A DNA stretch of 55,257 bases from a virus. The stretch covers positions 1 to 55,257 of the IMG/VR virus record IMGVR_UViG_3300050821_001740. One strand, given 5' to 3'. Of this stretch, positions 31,067-38,563 are shown piece by piece. The notes beneath the pieces are model-generated. The model was not told where the DNA came from. It saw nothing but the letters and a program-made list of their open reading frames with translations, and made no database searches. A program made the translations under genes and the position numbers. The first letter of the stretch is position 1. The number at the start of each line of letters is the position of its first letter.

Positions 31067-31960
31067 CTAAGCGGCCTCCTTTGCCGCGTTTTTCTCCAGT
31101 TCCTCGAGCATGTCTGGCGCCCACTGCGACATCAGCTCCAGGGCTTCGGCCTTGAGCCGCTGATAGCGCTCGCCGCCGTCACCGGCGGCTGTCATTGCGG
31201 CAATCGCGGGCTCTCCTCGCATCCCCGCATTCGCCCACTGCGACCGGAATTCCGTGATCGGGTGATGGCTGAGCAACAATTCCTTGCGCCACCCGGCTTC
31301 GATGAAGTCCGGGCTGTTGATGATGGCGTGAGACTGCCGGCGGCGCACCAAGCGCGCGCAATCGAACAACGTCGTCCAGAACTGGATATCACGCAGCTCG
31401 CGGGTCTGGCCCTTGCCGGCATGCCGCGAATAGCGCACGTCGACCCACGACACGCGGTCGATCAGGGTCGCGACGTCGTAGACCCAGTGATCGTGGAACC
31501 AGTACGGGAAATAGGGCGGATAGAACCAGCCGAGCTTTTCGACGAAGCCATGCGTGCTCGCCATGACGCCCGGGAACATGTAGCAATGCATGTCGCCACA
31601 CACCATGCCGATACCGTCCGGGAACTTCTGCGCGCTCTCCAGGATCAGTTGATCGAAGCCCGGCGTCATGTAGGCCGCGCTGTCGTTCATCGGCAGGTAG
31701 ACATCCGCTGGGTAATCCTGGATGCGGTTGTACTTCGCGCCGAGCGAGTCCTCGCGCGGTCGCACGTCGATCACGATGGCCGGATGTTCGGGGAGTTGGG
31801 GGATTGCGTCGAGGGTAGACTGGTCGTCTTCATCGGCGGACACGACGATGCGCGTCCCGGTACGCCAGACGTTCGACAGGGTGGCGATGACAGACGGCAC
31901 GAGCAAGTCGGGCCGGCCGCGTGTCACGCAGTTGATGGTGAGGGTGGTAATCGGATTCAA
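31067..31960 (-). CDS. Glycosyltransferase family 2-like protein, TTG start
   Basis: 297 residues from TTG 31960, which has AAGGAG eight bases upstream. An alternative GTG at 32029 would place the terminator hairpin inside the gene and is rejected. LTINCVTRGRPDLLVPSV at the N-terminus, then SADEDDQ and LGAKYNR, then NDSAAYMTPGF, are GT2-like. A classic DxD is not certain (DED or NDS). Adjacent to a second GT-like gene and the repeat-module gene. Confidence 0.65.
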   Translation of the reverse strand: MNPITTLTINCVTRGRPDLLVPSVIATLSNVWRTGTRIVVSADEDDQSTLDAIPQLPEHPAIVIDVRPREDSLGAKYNRIQDYPADVYLPMNDSAAYMTPGFDQLILESAQKFPDGIGMVCGDMHCYMFPGVMASTHGFVEKLGWFYPPYFPYWFHDHWVYDVATLIDRVSWVDVRYSRHAGKGQTRELRDIQFWTTLFDCARLVRRRQSHAIINSPDFIEAGWRKELLLSHHPITEFRSQWANAGMRGEPAIAAMTAAGDGGERYQRLKAEALELMSQWAPDMLEELEKNAAKEAA

Positions 31961-31985
31961 CGTCGGTTCTCCTTCGACGTGCTGC

Positions 31986-32026
31986 AAAAAATTGTCCCCG
32001 TTCCGGCTGCCGGACCACACGGGGAC
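31986..32026 (-). terminator. Strong intrinsic terminator after coat/decoration genes
   Basis: On the minus strand GTCCCCGT pairs perfectly with ACGGGGAC (31994-32001 and 32019-32026), with an inner 5-bp stem TCCGG/CCGGA, followed by AATTTTTT. This is a textbook terminator that would limit transcription past the coat and decoration genes, raising their message level over the downstream tail genes. Confidence 0.85.
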
Positions 32027-32078
32027 CACATGGTTAGGAGCGGGGCAATGACGACCCGACCGGCGCCTAGCCCTAGAC

Positions 32079-33485
32079 TTACGCGCCCGCGATCAGGCCG
32101 TGGCCCACGAGCGCCGCGCGGATGGCGTTGGTCAAGAGAACATCCTGCTGGTTGGCCAGCGACACGGTCTGCATGAAGCAGTTGCCGGCATCCGGGATGG
32201 CCTGCTGGAAGTTGCCGATCAGGTAGGTCTCGGTCGGCGGCGTGACCTGGGCCGTGCTCACGTTGACGTAATTGACCGCGATCACGTTGGCCGCCGACAC
32301 GCGCACGCCGCAGATGCCGATGTTGTTGGTGAAGGACGGCTTGTTGATCCAGATCGCGCTCGACGCCACGACACCGGTCACCGTATAGCCGACTTCCGAC
32401 GTCGTCTGCGAGGCGATGGCTGACGGCGTTAGGGTCGCGCTGTACACGACCAGTGGCGCCGCGGGAGCCGGTCGGAACAGGCGGATGCCGTAGTTCTCGC
32501 TGGCGATCGGCGTGATGGTGCTCGCCGTGGTGTTGACGTAGCCGATGCCCAGGACGTTGGCCGCCGAGACGTAGGCTTGCGCGATGGCAAGGCCGGCCTG
32601 AGACGACGGCTTGGTGACGCCGGTCACGAAATCCGTGGTGGCGAGGCCCGTCAAGGTGAGGGCCGACACAGTCCCGGCGGTGCTCAGCACGCCCGCGACG
32701 GTGCCGATGTTGGCCTGGATCATGATGTCGGGCGAGTTGGCGTCGAGGCCGCCCAGCGACCAGATCGTATAGGCTTCGGCGGTCGGCGTGATCGGCGTCG
32801 TGGTCACGCTGCAGTTGTGATACGTGATGCCCAGCGTGTTGGCCGACACGACGCGCGTGCCGACGACATTGAGCCCGCTCTGATAGGTCGGCTTCATGAC
32901 CTGCACGAGCTCGCCCGCGCGCAGGCCCGGCACGGTGAACTGCTGTTCGGCGATCGACTGCGATGCCACGGCGACAGGCGTGATGACCTGCGTGACGGAC
33001 TGGATGCCGCGCAGGGCGACGAAGCCGTACTTCTCGGCTGCGGTCGGCGTGATCGTGGTCGTCGACATGTTCGAGAACTGAACGGCCGCGGCGTTGGACC
33101 CCGACACGCGCACGTTGCCGACGATCAGACCCGCCTGCGACGACGGCTTGTTGACGTACAGCAAGTCGCCCGAGATGATCGGCACACTCGCCGTGGCGCC
33201 GATGACCGTCATTGAGACCTCGCTCGAGGTCTGCGAGGCGATGTTGCCCGGCGTCTGCGTGCTCGCGAACGTCATCGCGACACCCGACGCCTGGCCGCGG
33301 ATCAGGGTCGCCTGAGCATTGCCGGTGAACTGCGTCGAGACGACTCCGAAGAAGCCGACCTTGTCGTTGGCCGTGCCGCCGACCGCGCCACCGGCGGCAA
33401 GACCGAGGGTCGTGCCCTGGTCGTTGCCGTCCGAAAGCTGGCGGGCCTGGTTGGAAGTGGACTGAACGGTGCCTGCAACGGGCAT
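32079..33485 (-). CDS. Repeat-built decoration-like virion protein
   Basis: 468 residues. After a 95-residue N-terminal domain, four modules of about 80 residues recur, each with IASQTxSE, a strand region with NKPSxQAGL, RVSAANVxxxxYVN and then ITPxxxExYG. The modules look like beta sandwiches. It lies between the coat gene and an intrinsic terminator and has the same GUGA hairpin leader, so high expression is expected. A capsid decoration or head fibre is the best guess. Confidence 0.65.
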   Translation of the reverse strand: MPVAGTVQSTSNQARQLSDGNDQGTTLGLAAGGAVGGTANDKVGFFGVVSTQFTGNAQATLIRGQASGVAMTFASTQTPGNIASQTSSEVSMTVIGATASVPIISGDLLYVNKPSSQAGLIVGNVRVSGSNAAAVQFSNMSTTTITPTAAEKYGFVALRGIQSVTQVITPVAVASQSIAEQQFTVPGLRAGELVQVMKPTYQSGLNVVGTRVVSANTLGITYHNCSVTTTPITPTAEAYTIWSLGGLDANSPDIMIQANIGTVAGVLSTAGTVSALTLTGLATTDFVTGVTKPSSQAGLAIAQAYVSAANVLGIGYVNTTASTITPIASENYGIRLFRPAPAAPLVVYSATLTPSAIASQTTSEVGYTVTGVVASSAIWINKPSFTNNIGICGVRVSAANVIAVNYVNVSTAQVTPPTETYLIGNFQQAIPDAGNCFMQTVSLANQQDVLLTNAIRAALVGHGLIAGA

Positions 33486-33507
33486 GGTAATTGTCCTTCT
33501 ATGGGAG

Positions 33508-33527
33508 GCGCTGTCTCACGACAGTGC
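33508..33527 (-). promoter_or_regulatory. GUGA-capped leader hairpin upstream of decoration gene
   Basis: On the minus strand GCACTGTC-GTGA-GACAGCGC: five pairs, an A-C mismatch, two pairs, as in the other two copies but with different stem bases. It is followed by CTCCCATAGAAGGACA and the ATG 22 bases downstream of the stem. The AGAAGGACA is shared with the coat leader. Confidence 0.7.
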
Positions 33528-33542
33528 GGGTTGGGATGTCTG

Positions 33543-33824
33543 TTATCCGTCGTGGAAAAGCCAGTGCGGCGAATCCTCGATCCAGATGTCTATTTTGCCG
33601 AACGCCTCTGTCGCAGCAGCGAGTTTTGCACGTCGGCCGGTGTAGAAAATCTCGCACGGCATCTCGATCGCTTCGTGCGGATGACGCATGGTCACGCAGA
33701 CCACGCGATGGCCTCGAGCGACCGCCGAGGCGATAAAGTCACGCCACAGACCGGGGTCCGCGGTAAACGTGCCGTCGTAGTCGATCGCGATAAGTGACGG
33801 CACCACATCTCCGATCTGGATCAA
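33543..33824 (-). CDS. HAD-like hydrolase / nucleotidase
   Basis: 93 residues from TTG 33824, which overlaps the upstream TGA (TTGA). LIAIDYDGTFTADPGLW is the catalytic DxDGT motif (the second Asp acting as acid/base), and VVCVTMRH is the strand 2 end of HAD phosphatases; a C-terminal IDIWIEDSPHW gives the acidic motif. Small HAD proteins with this order remove phosphate from nucleotides or sugars. Substrate unknown. Confidence 0.75.
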   Translation of the reverse strand: MIQIGDVVPSLIAIDYDGTFTADPGLWRDFIASAVARGHRVVCVTMRHPHEAIEMPCEIFYTGRRAKLAAATEAFGKIDIWIEDSPHWLFHDG

Positions 33825-34105
33825 TTGGCCTTCTTCGGCACCAGCGCGTACCGCTTGACGTACGCCTTGAGCCATTCGGGATGAATTCGCTTGAGGATCG
33901 ACACGTTGGCCGCCTCGCAGATCTGTTCCGCAGCATTGCGGCCATCATCGCTGCCGAATTTCGGCGAGATCGCGATGTGCGCGCCCGCATCGGTCTCGAC
34001 GAAGACCTGATACAGCGATTGGAGGTCGCGCTTCTTGACCTGGGGCATGGCGCGGCCCCAGGGGTTGAGCGGACGGAAGGGGATTTTGTCGAAGGTGGCG
34101 GTCAT
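33821..34105 (-). CDS. Hypothetical protein near coat gene
   Basis: 94 residues. N-terminal FDKIPFRPLNPWGRAMP, then VKKRDLQSLYQVFVETDAG, then a helical HPEWLKAYVKRYALVPKK. It is coupled by overlap to the HAD gene and to the endonuclease-VII-like gene. No family recognised. Confidence 0.55.
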   Translation of the reverse strand: MTATFDKIPFRPLNPWGRAMPQVKKRDLQSLYQVFVETDAGAHIAISPKFGSDDGRNAAEQICEAANVSILKRIHPEWLKAYVKRYALVPKKAN

Positions 34106-34584
34106 TCGATTTTCACACGGTCGAGATAGCGCTGAAGCTTTTCGATACCGGCGTCACGGATCAGCTTTTCGTAAGCGCCGAGATTTACGTTACAGTCATG
34201 GCACAGGATGCCCCGGAAGGCCCGACCACCGTCGCGAGTGCGAATGCCGGTCTTGTGCGTGCCGGGATGAGCGTGGTCGATGTGCCACGTCCCCTTGCCG
34301 CCTGGCTCAGCGGAGGCACACAGGGCGCATACTCCGCCCTGCTCCTGTAGAGTTTTGTCGTACAACTCTTTGGTGATGCCGTAGCGCTGGAAGCGTCCGA
34401 AGTTGTCATAGCGCTTCTTGACGACCGCATTATGCGCCTCGGTGTTCTCGCGGTAGTACCTCCGAGACCGAGCGACCTTGCACGACTTGCATTCGCCAGT
34501 GAGGGCGCCGTTGTCCTTGCGGCGGTAAAACTGGTCGAACGGCTGCACTACACCACACGAAACACACGCTTTCTCGCCGCCCAT
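34102..34584 (-). CDS. Endonuclease VII-like HNH nuclease
   Basis: 160 residues. C-terminal core CALCASAEPGGKGTWHIDHAH...RGILCHDCNVNLG is the recombination endonuclease VII fold (T4 gp49 type), with H-D-H and two CxxC zinc pairs; the N-terminal CVSCGVVQPFDQFYRR part is a second zinc finger. Could resolve DNA junctions or be a homing relative inserted behind the coat gene. The start ATG 34584 and its GGAGG site are buried in a 15-bp inverted repeat. Confidence 0.88.
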   Translation of the reverse strand: MGGEKACVSCGVVQPFDQFYRRKDNGALTGECKSCKVARSRRYYRENTEAHNAVVKKRYDNFGRFQRYGITKELYDKTLQEQGGVCALCASAEPGGKGTWHIDHAHPGTHKTGIRTRDGGRAFRGILCHDCNVNLGAYEKLIRDAGIEKLQRYLDRVKIE

Positions 34585-34621
34585 AGCATCCTCCAAGGGT
34601 GAACCCGGAGGATACTATGGG
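34580..34621 (-). promoter_or_regulatory. Inverted repeat hiding the nuclease ribosome site and start
   Basis: Arms at 34580-34594 and 34607-34621 match at 14 of 15 positions around a 12-base loop. On the message the 3' arm contains GGAGG and the ATG of the endonuclease-VII-like gene, so both would be paired. Known free-standing nucleases in T-even phages use the same kind of hairpin to limit translation. Confidence 0.75.
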
Positions 34622-34636
34622 AATACGATTAAAACG

Positions 34637-35821
34637 TCAATTTGTTAGGCGCACGCCAAGTTCCGCATAGAAAGTTGCAGTGCCGTATAGCACATCAACT
34701 CTGGCGGGAAAAAGGTCGTTAGTGATATCGTAGGCACGAATTATTCTCAGGCTGATATTCTTGTACATTTCCCGCGCCGCGAAATCGACGCCCTGCGGCA
34801 GTTCCATCGGGACCGTGACGAGTCCGAAGCAGTCGCGCACGAAGCCGACGTTCTGGAAGTACGAGGTCGACGCGGTGCCCTTGACGGTGAGCGGCGCGAG
34901 CGAGGCCGGCGAGGCGGTGACGGTCTGGTAGGCGCCCGACGTCGTGATGGCGGGGTAGATGCTCAGCGTCGAGTTGCCGCCCGAGTCGCTGTTGGCGGTC
35001 GCGGTGACCACGAAGTTCTGCAGCGAGCCGGTGGACTGGCGGTTTTTCGGGTTGACCGCGAACACCGACGGCAGGGTGAAGACGTCGCCGATGTTGAGCA
35101 GGCCGGTGATCGAGGTCGACCAGCCGTTGGTGATCAGCGTCGAGCCGGTCTGGTTGGGGCCGTTGACGACGCCGGTGCCGGCATAGGCGCCGACGGTCTG
35201 GGCCTGGATGTTCTGGTCCAGGTAGATTTCGAAGTTGGCGATGTTGGCGAGGAAGCCCTTCAGCGCCGGCTCGGCGACGCTGCGGACGTAGAGCGCCGAC
35301 AGGCCGTTGGCCATCGCCCAGTACGCCGCCGGGTTGAGGATCAGCACGCGGCCGTCTTGCGGCACCGCGCCTTCGTCCATGCGCTGGCCGACGTTGGCGA
35401 GCGCCTGGAAGTTCGACGGCACCGAGCCGGGCGAGCCGACCTCGTTGAACAGCTGGTTGAAGTTGGTGAGGATGTCATAGTCGATCTGGTTCGCCAGTTC
35501 GGCTGCGGCGGGCTTCAGGTAGCGCTCGCTGAACTCCTCGACGGTGAGGGTCAGATCCTGGCTGGTGAACTGAAAGTCGACGTGCTTCTGGTTGCTGATC
35601 GTGATCGAGGTCGACGGCTCGACGATGTCCTGGATGCTCAGGCCGGGGCCGCTCGTGACCTTGAAGCGGTTGGGCTTGCGCACCGTCAGGCTGGCGCCGA
35701 TCTTGACGAACTGGTTCTCGAACTGCCGGTTGACCTTGCCGGCGGCGACGAGGTTGTTCTCCAGGATCATCAAGGTTTCCTTGGTGATGATGGAGGGCGT
35801 GAGGAGCTGGTTATTGGCCAT
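34637..35821 (-). CDS. Major capsid protein, P22 coat family
   Basis: 394 residues. MANNQLLTPSIITKETLMIL followed by LVAAGKVNRQFENQFVKIGA is the P22 coat N-arm; later blocks IYLDQNIQAQTVG and FVRDCFGLVTVPMELPQG follow the HK97-like fold of the family. Forms the icosahedral shell around the scaffold. The leader has AGAAGGACA and a GUGA hairpin. Confidence 0.92.
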   Translation of the reverse strand: MANNQLLTPSIITKETLMILENNLVAAGKVNRQFENQFVKIGASLTVRKPNRFKVTSGPGLSIQDIVEPSTSITISNQKHVDFQFTSQDLTLTVEEFSERYLKPAAAELANQIDYDILTNFNQLFNEVGSPGSVPSNFQALANVGQRMDEGAVPQDGRVLILNPAAYWAMANGLSALYVRSVAEPALKGFLANIANFEIYLDQNIQAQTVGAYAGTGVVNGPNQTGSTLITNGWSTSITGLLNIGDVFTLPSVFAVNPKNRQSTGSLQNFVVTATANSDSGGNSTLSIYPAITTSGAYQTVTASPASLAPLTVKGTASTSYFQNVGFVRDCFGLVTVPMELPQGVDFAAREMYKNISLRIIRAYDITNDLFPARVDVLYGTATFYAELGVRLTN

Positions 35822-35843
35822 CTGGGCTGTCCTTCTGTGGGAT

Positions 35844-35863
35844 GCGGCGCTTCACAGCGCGGC
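35844..35863 (-). promoter_or_regulatory. GUGA-capped leader hairpin upstream of coat gene
   Basis: On the minus strand GCCGCGCT-GTGA-AGCGCCGC: five pairs, a C-C mismatch, two pairs. It is followed by ATCCCACAGAAGGACA and the coat ATG. The loop TGA also serves as the stop of the short open frame that follows the scaffold gene. Confidence 0.75.
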
Positions 35864-36049
35864 GTCTGGGGTGGTAATCGCTCCGTCAATCGCGACGTGC
35901 GAGCCTTGCCCAAGGGCTATGACGGGCGGTGTCGTGTTCCTAGTAAATTTGTTTGATGTGCCACATGCGCCACTCGCGGCATTGGGCGTTGGGACGAAGC
36001 CGACGGAGGGCGAAAATCCATCCGCCTTGAACAGATCGATAAAATCGGA
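35852..36049 (-). other. Start-less open frame continuing the scaffold frame
   Basis: Directly after the scaffold TGA, the same frame stays open for 65 sense codons and ends at the TGA inside the coat leader hairpin. It contains no ATG, GTG or TTG. The translated product is protein-like (FSPSVGFVPTPNAASG, TPPVIALGQGSHVAIDG). Options are stop-codon readthrough adding a tail to some scaffold molecules, a rare start such as CTG, or a remnant. A separate 34-codon ATG frame also overlaps. Otherwise the region is the coat leader. Confidence 0.45.
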
Positions 36050-37207
36050 TCAATGCACATTGCCGCGCGTGGTCGGCGTCGGCGTCCCGCTCTGCCGGCG
36101 CGCCGCCTCGAGCTTGGCCGCGTAGCCGCGCGCGATGGCGTACTCCTCGGGCGTCATGTCGTTGAGGTCCTTCTCGGCTGCCGCATTGCGGTTGCCTAGC
36201 GGTGCAATCGGTTCTGGCGCCTTGCTGATTTGCTTCGGCGCCGGTTCCGCTTTCGCACTGACGGCGGGAGTCGTGGCCTGAAATCGGCCCTCGATACGTC
36301 CGATCGCGGCGGCCTGGCGCACCAGGTCCGGCACCGGCTGGCCGGCCCAGGGATGGCTGCCCGGGAACACCTCGCCGGTCGTCATCTCGGCGATCGTCTT
36401 GGCTTGGTCCGGGTTCTTGCCCAGGAAGTAGGCGACGTCCGGACCGTGCTCGGACTGCTTGATCATGAGCGCCATGCTGCCCGTGATCGGCACGGCGCCG
36501 CTGTGCGCGACCTGTTCGAAGTCCTCGTACTTGGTCTTGGCCGCGGTGACGCGCTCGACATAGCCCTGTTCGATGCGCGCGAAGTCGCGCTCGGCCTGCG
36601 TCATGTTCTGCTGCTGCTTGTCGATCAGCTTGTCGGCGGCGACCACGTGTTGGGCGCGTACCTCGGCTTGGCGCGCCGTCCAGGCGGCGACCGCCTCCTC
36701 GTGCGCGTCGAGCGCGGCCTCGTGCTCCTCGGGCGTGGCGAAGTCGCGGGCGCGCGGGCGCGGCGGCTTGACGTCAGCCTTGGCGGGCTCCGGCTTCGGC
36801 TCGGGCGCGGGCTCGGTGCGCTTGATCAGCGCTTCGTTGAGTTGACGCTGGAGATCGGCGGCACGGCGGGCTTCATCGGCACGGGCGGCGCGTTCGGCCG
36901 CCAGCTCGGCTTCGAGCGTGTTGAGCTTCTTGCCGACGCCACGATCCTCGCGCGCCGCCGCTGCGGCCGGCGTCTCCGGCACGGGCGGCTCGGCCGCAGG
37001 TTCCGGCGTTGCGGCCGGTTCGGGAGCCGGTGCGGGCTCAGGCATGGTGTGCAGCGGTGTGGGCTCTGCCGGCGGCGGATCGCCCTGCGGCGCTGCGATC
37101 ACGGGCATGTCGGAGGTCGCCGACAGCGCCGGCTCGGCGCGGCCCAGCGTGGTGATCACGGTCTGGTTGGTCGGCGTCGGCATGGTGAGTGCGGTCGGAT
37201 CGGGCAT
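36050..37207 (-). CDS. Scaffolding protein
   Basis: 385 residues. Long Pro/Ala/Glu-rich N-terminus, then a charged coiled coil (about 90-130 and 145-215, LEAELAAERAARADEARRAA), and a C-terminal region with NDMTPEEYAIARGYA. No membrane or enzyme motif. Such composition and the place between portal and coat genes are those of P22-like scaffolds that direct capsid assembly and leave the head. GGAG precedes the ATG. Confidence 0.8.
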   Translation of the reverse strand: MPDPTALTMPTPTNQTVITTLGRAEPALSATSDMPVIAAPQGDPPPAEPTPLHTMPEPAPAPEPAATPEPAAEPPVPETPAAAAAREDRGVGKKLNTLEAELAAERAARADEARRAADLQRQLNEALIKRTEPAPEPKPEPAKADVKPPRPRARDFATPEEHEAALDAHEEAVAAWTARQAEVRAQHVVAADKLIDKQQQNMTQAERDFARIEQGYVERVTAAKTKYEDFEQVAHSGAVPITGSMALMIKQSEHGPDVAYFLGKNPDQAKTIAEMTTGEVFPGSHPWAGQPVPDLVRQAAAIGRIEGRFQATTPAVSAKAEPAPKQISKAPEPIAPLGNRNAAAEKDLNDMTPEEYAIARGYAAKLEAARRQSGTPTPTTRGNVH

Positions 37208-37249
37208 CCCTAATCTCCTGAATTAATGGGCCAGATAGTCGGGACTACG

Positions 37250-37474
37250 TTACGGCCCGGACTCGTCCCGGGCTTTGGTTGCGGGCAGCGCCCGCTTGTA
37301 GGCCGCGACAGCGCGACTGTTGTGTGTCGGCGTCCGACGCCCTGCACCCTCGGGTTGGTTGAAGGCGTGGGTGTCGTAGTAAGCGACCGTACCGGGCTGG
37401 GTGGCCGGTTTCGGCTCTGGGGCGTTGGGATCGGGCCCCATGATCGAGTTGATAGCGTCGGCGCTAAGCGGCAT
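37250..37474 (-). CDS. Small hypothetical virion-region protein
   Basis: 74 residues, polar and Pro/Thr-rich (MGPDPNAPEPKPATQPGTV then YYDTHAFNQPEGAGR). No structure predicted with confidence. It may be a short virion or assembly peptide. The upstream side is a mosaic duplicated segment. Confidence 0.5.
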   Translation of the reverse strand: MPLSADAINSIMGPDPNAPEPKPATQPGTVAYYDTHAFNQPEGAGRRTPTHNSRAVAAYKRALPATKARDESGP

Positions 37475-37487
37475 TGAACTTGCCCTC

Positions 37488-37576
37488 CTTCCCCTTGGAT
37501 TTGTGATGCGCGTGCATGACGTGCATTCTGCACGGGCGTCGGCGTGAACGGCGCCATCGGGACACCGTTTTGTTGC
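37488..37576. repeat. Mosaic duplication scar of two downstream-listed genes
   Basis: Bases 37488-37526 are identical to 37872-37910 (39 bp), and 37526-37576 are identical to 38322-38372 (51 bp). The two pieces are fused at base 37526, so the segment between the 74-residue and 93-residue genes joins the end of one gene (37869-38108) to the middle of another (38108-38563). The deduced peptide PQQQNGVPMAPFTPTPVQN confirms it. It is not an intact gene. Confidence 0.85.
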
Positions 37577-37585
37577 TGAGGGGCA

Positions 37586-37867
37586 TTACGGATATTCCGG
37601 TGCGGATTTTCTTGGTTTCGGAATTTTTTTGGCCTCATCTCTTTGCTGAGGGCTCAATCGCTTCGACAGATCCTCTTTCTCTGAGGAAGCCCGGGATTCT
37701 TCTCTATCGCGCGCAGATTCGCGGCGGGCGTAGTCTCGTTCGTTCCTCTCCCATTCTTTTTGTTCACCGGGGGTAAACTGTCGTTGCTTTGATTCGTCCT
37801 TCTTACCGAGAAGAAGTCTATCGTCTTGTAGCATTTGTTGCATGAGTAACTGGATAGTTAACGGCAT
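37586..37867 (-). CDS. Highly charged coiled-coil protein
   Basis: 93 residues. Begins MPLTIQLLMQQMLQDDRLLL, then almost entirely charged with many ERD and RREES runs; a long single helix or disordered region is expected. No catalytic motif. Might be an assembly chaperone or linker near the scaffold. Start chosen at the ATG that follows the upstream gene stop. Confidence 0.55.
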   Translation of the reverse strand: MPLTIQLLMQQMLQDDRLLLGKKDESKQRQFTPGEQKEWERNERDYARRESARDREESRASSEKEDLSKRLSPQQRDEAKKIPKPRKSAPEYP

Positions 37868-37868
37868 T

Positions 37869-38108
37869 TCACTTCCCCTTGGATTTGTGATGCGCGTGCA
37901 TGACGTGCATGTCGCCGACCAGCGACGAAATCGCTGCGTGATGCTTCTCGGCGAGTTCCTTGACGGCCTTGATGCGCGCCGCATCCTCGAGAATGCGATC
38001 GGCCTCCATCAACGTATGCATGTCGCTCTCTGCGCGGTATTCGCGCTCGCGCGCCGCGGCAGACTTCGATGGCGTTCCGCTCTCACTGAGCGGCGGCGGT
38101 GTCCGCAT
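37869..38108 (-). CDS. Small helical protein between portal and scaffold
   Basis: 79 residues. N-terminal Pro/Ser-rich, then charged helices (EREYRAESDMHTLMEADRILEDAARIK), then a C-terminal histidine-rich VGDMHVMHAHHKSKGK tail. The end of this gene is duplicated at 37488-37526. Function unknown. Confidence 0.55.
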   Translation of the reverse strand: MRTPPPLSESGTPSKSAAAREREYRAESDMHTLMEADRILEDAARIKAVKELAEKHHAAISSLVGDMHVMHAHHKSKGK

Positions 38109-38563
38109 TACCCTCTCACTCCTGCGATAGCTGGGGCCTGTGACACGTTGCTGTTCATCGGCGGCATCGGCTGGCCCTGGCTCATGCCGCTCATCAACAT
38201 CTGGAGAAGCTGGGCGCGCGTCGCCGGGTCCATCTGCGCGAGCATCGCCATCATGTTCTGGCCCTGCGGCGCGCCACCCTGCATGGCCATGGGAGCGGCA
38301 GCGGGCGGCATCATGGTCCGGTTCTGCACGGGCGTCGGCGTGAACGGCGCCATCGGGACACCGTTTTGTTGCGGCGGCATGGGCATCTGGTACGCGCTCA
38401 TGGGGCCCGGCGACGGGCCGCCCATCATCGACATCAGGGCCGCGAATGCCTGCGGGTTCTGTGCGAGCGGTGCGCCGCCCTGGCCTTGCGTGCCTTGCGA
38501 GCTCAAGAGGGCGAGGAGGGAGGCGAGGCTCGACGTCGTGCCGGTGTCGCTACTTCCCGCCAT
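38108..38563 (-). CDS. Low-complexity Met/Pro/Gln-rich protein
   Basis: 151 residues. Ser/Leu/Gly start, then long Met, Pro, Gln and Ala runs (NRTMMPPAAAPMAMQGGAP, LLQMLMSGMSQGQPMPPMN). Probably flexible, perhaps a portal-associated or assembly protein. Overlaps the portal stop by 14 bases. A 51-bp part is duplicated at 37526-37576. Confidence 0.5.
   Translation of the reverse strand: MAGSSDTGTTSSLASLLALLSSQGTQGQGGAPLAQNPQAFAALMSMMGGPSPGPMSAYQMPMPPQQNGVPMAPFTPTPVQNRTMMPPAAAPMAMQGGAPQGQNMMAMLAQMDPATRAQLLQMLMSGMSQGQPMPPMNSNVSQAPAIAGVRG

Noticed and set aside
35900-35930. TTGACG boxes upstream of the coat and tail-fibre hairpins as late promoters
   Set aside because: Both occur 17 bases before the hairpin, but no -10 like sequence follows and the third hairpin lacks the box; kept only as a weak observation.
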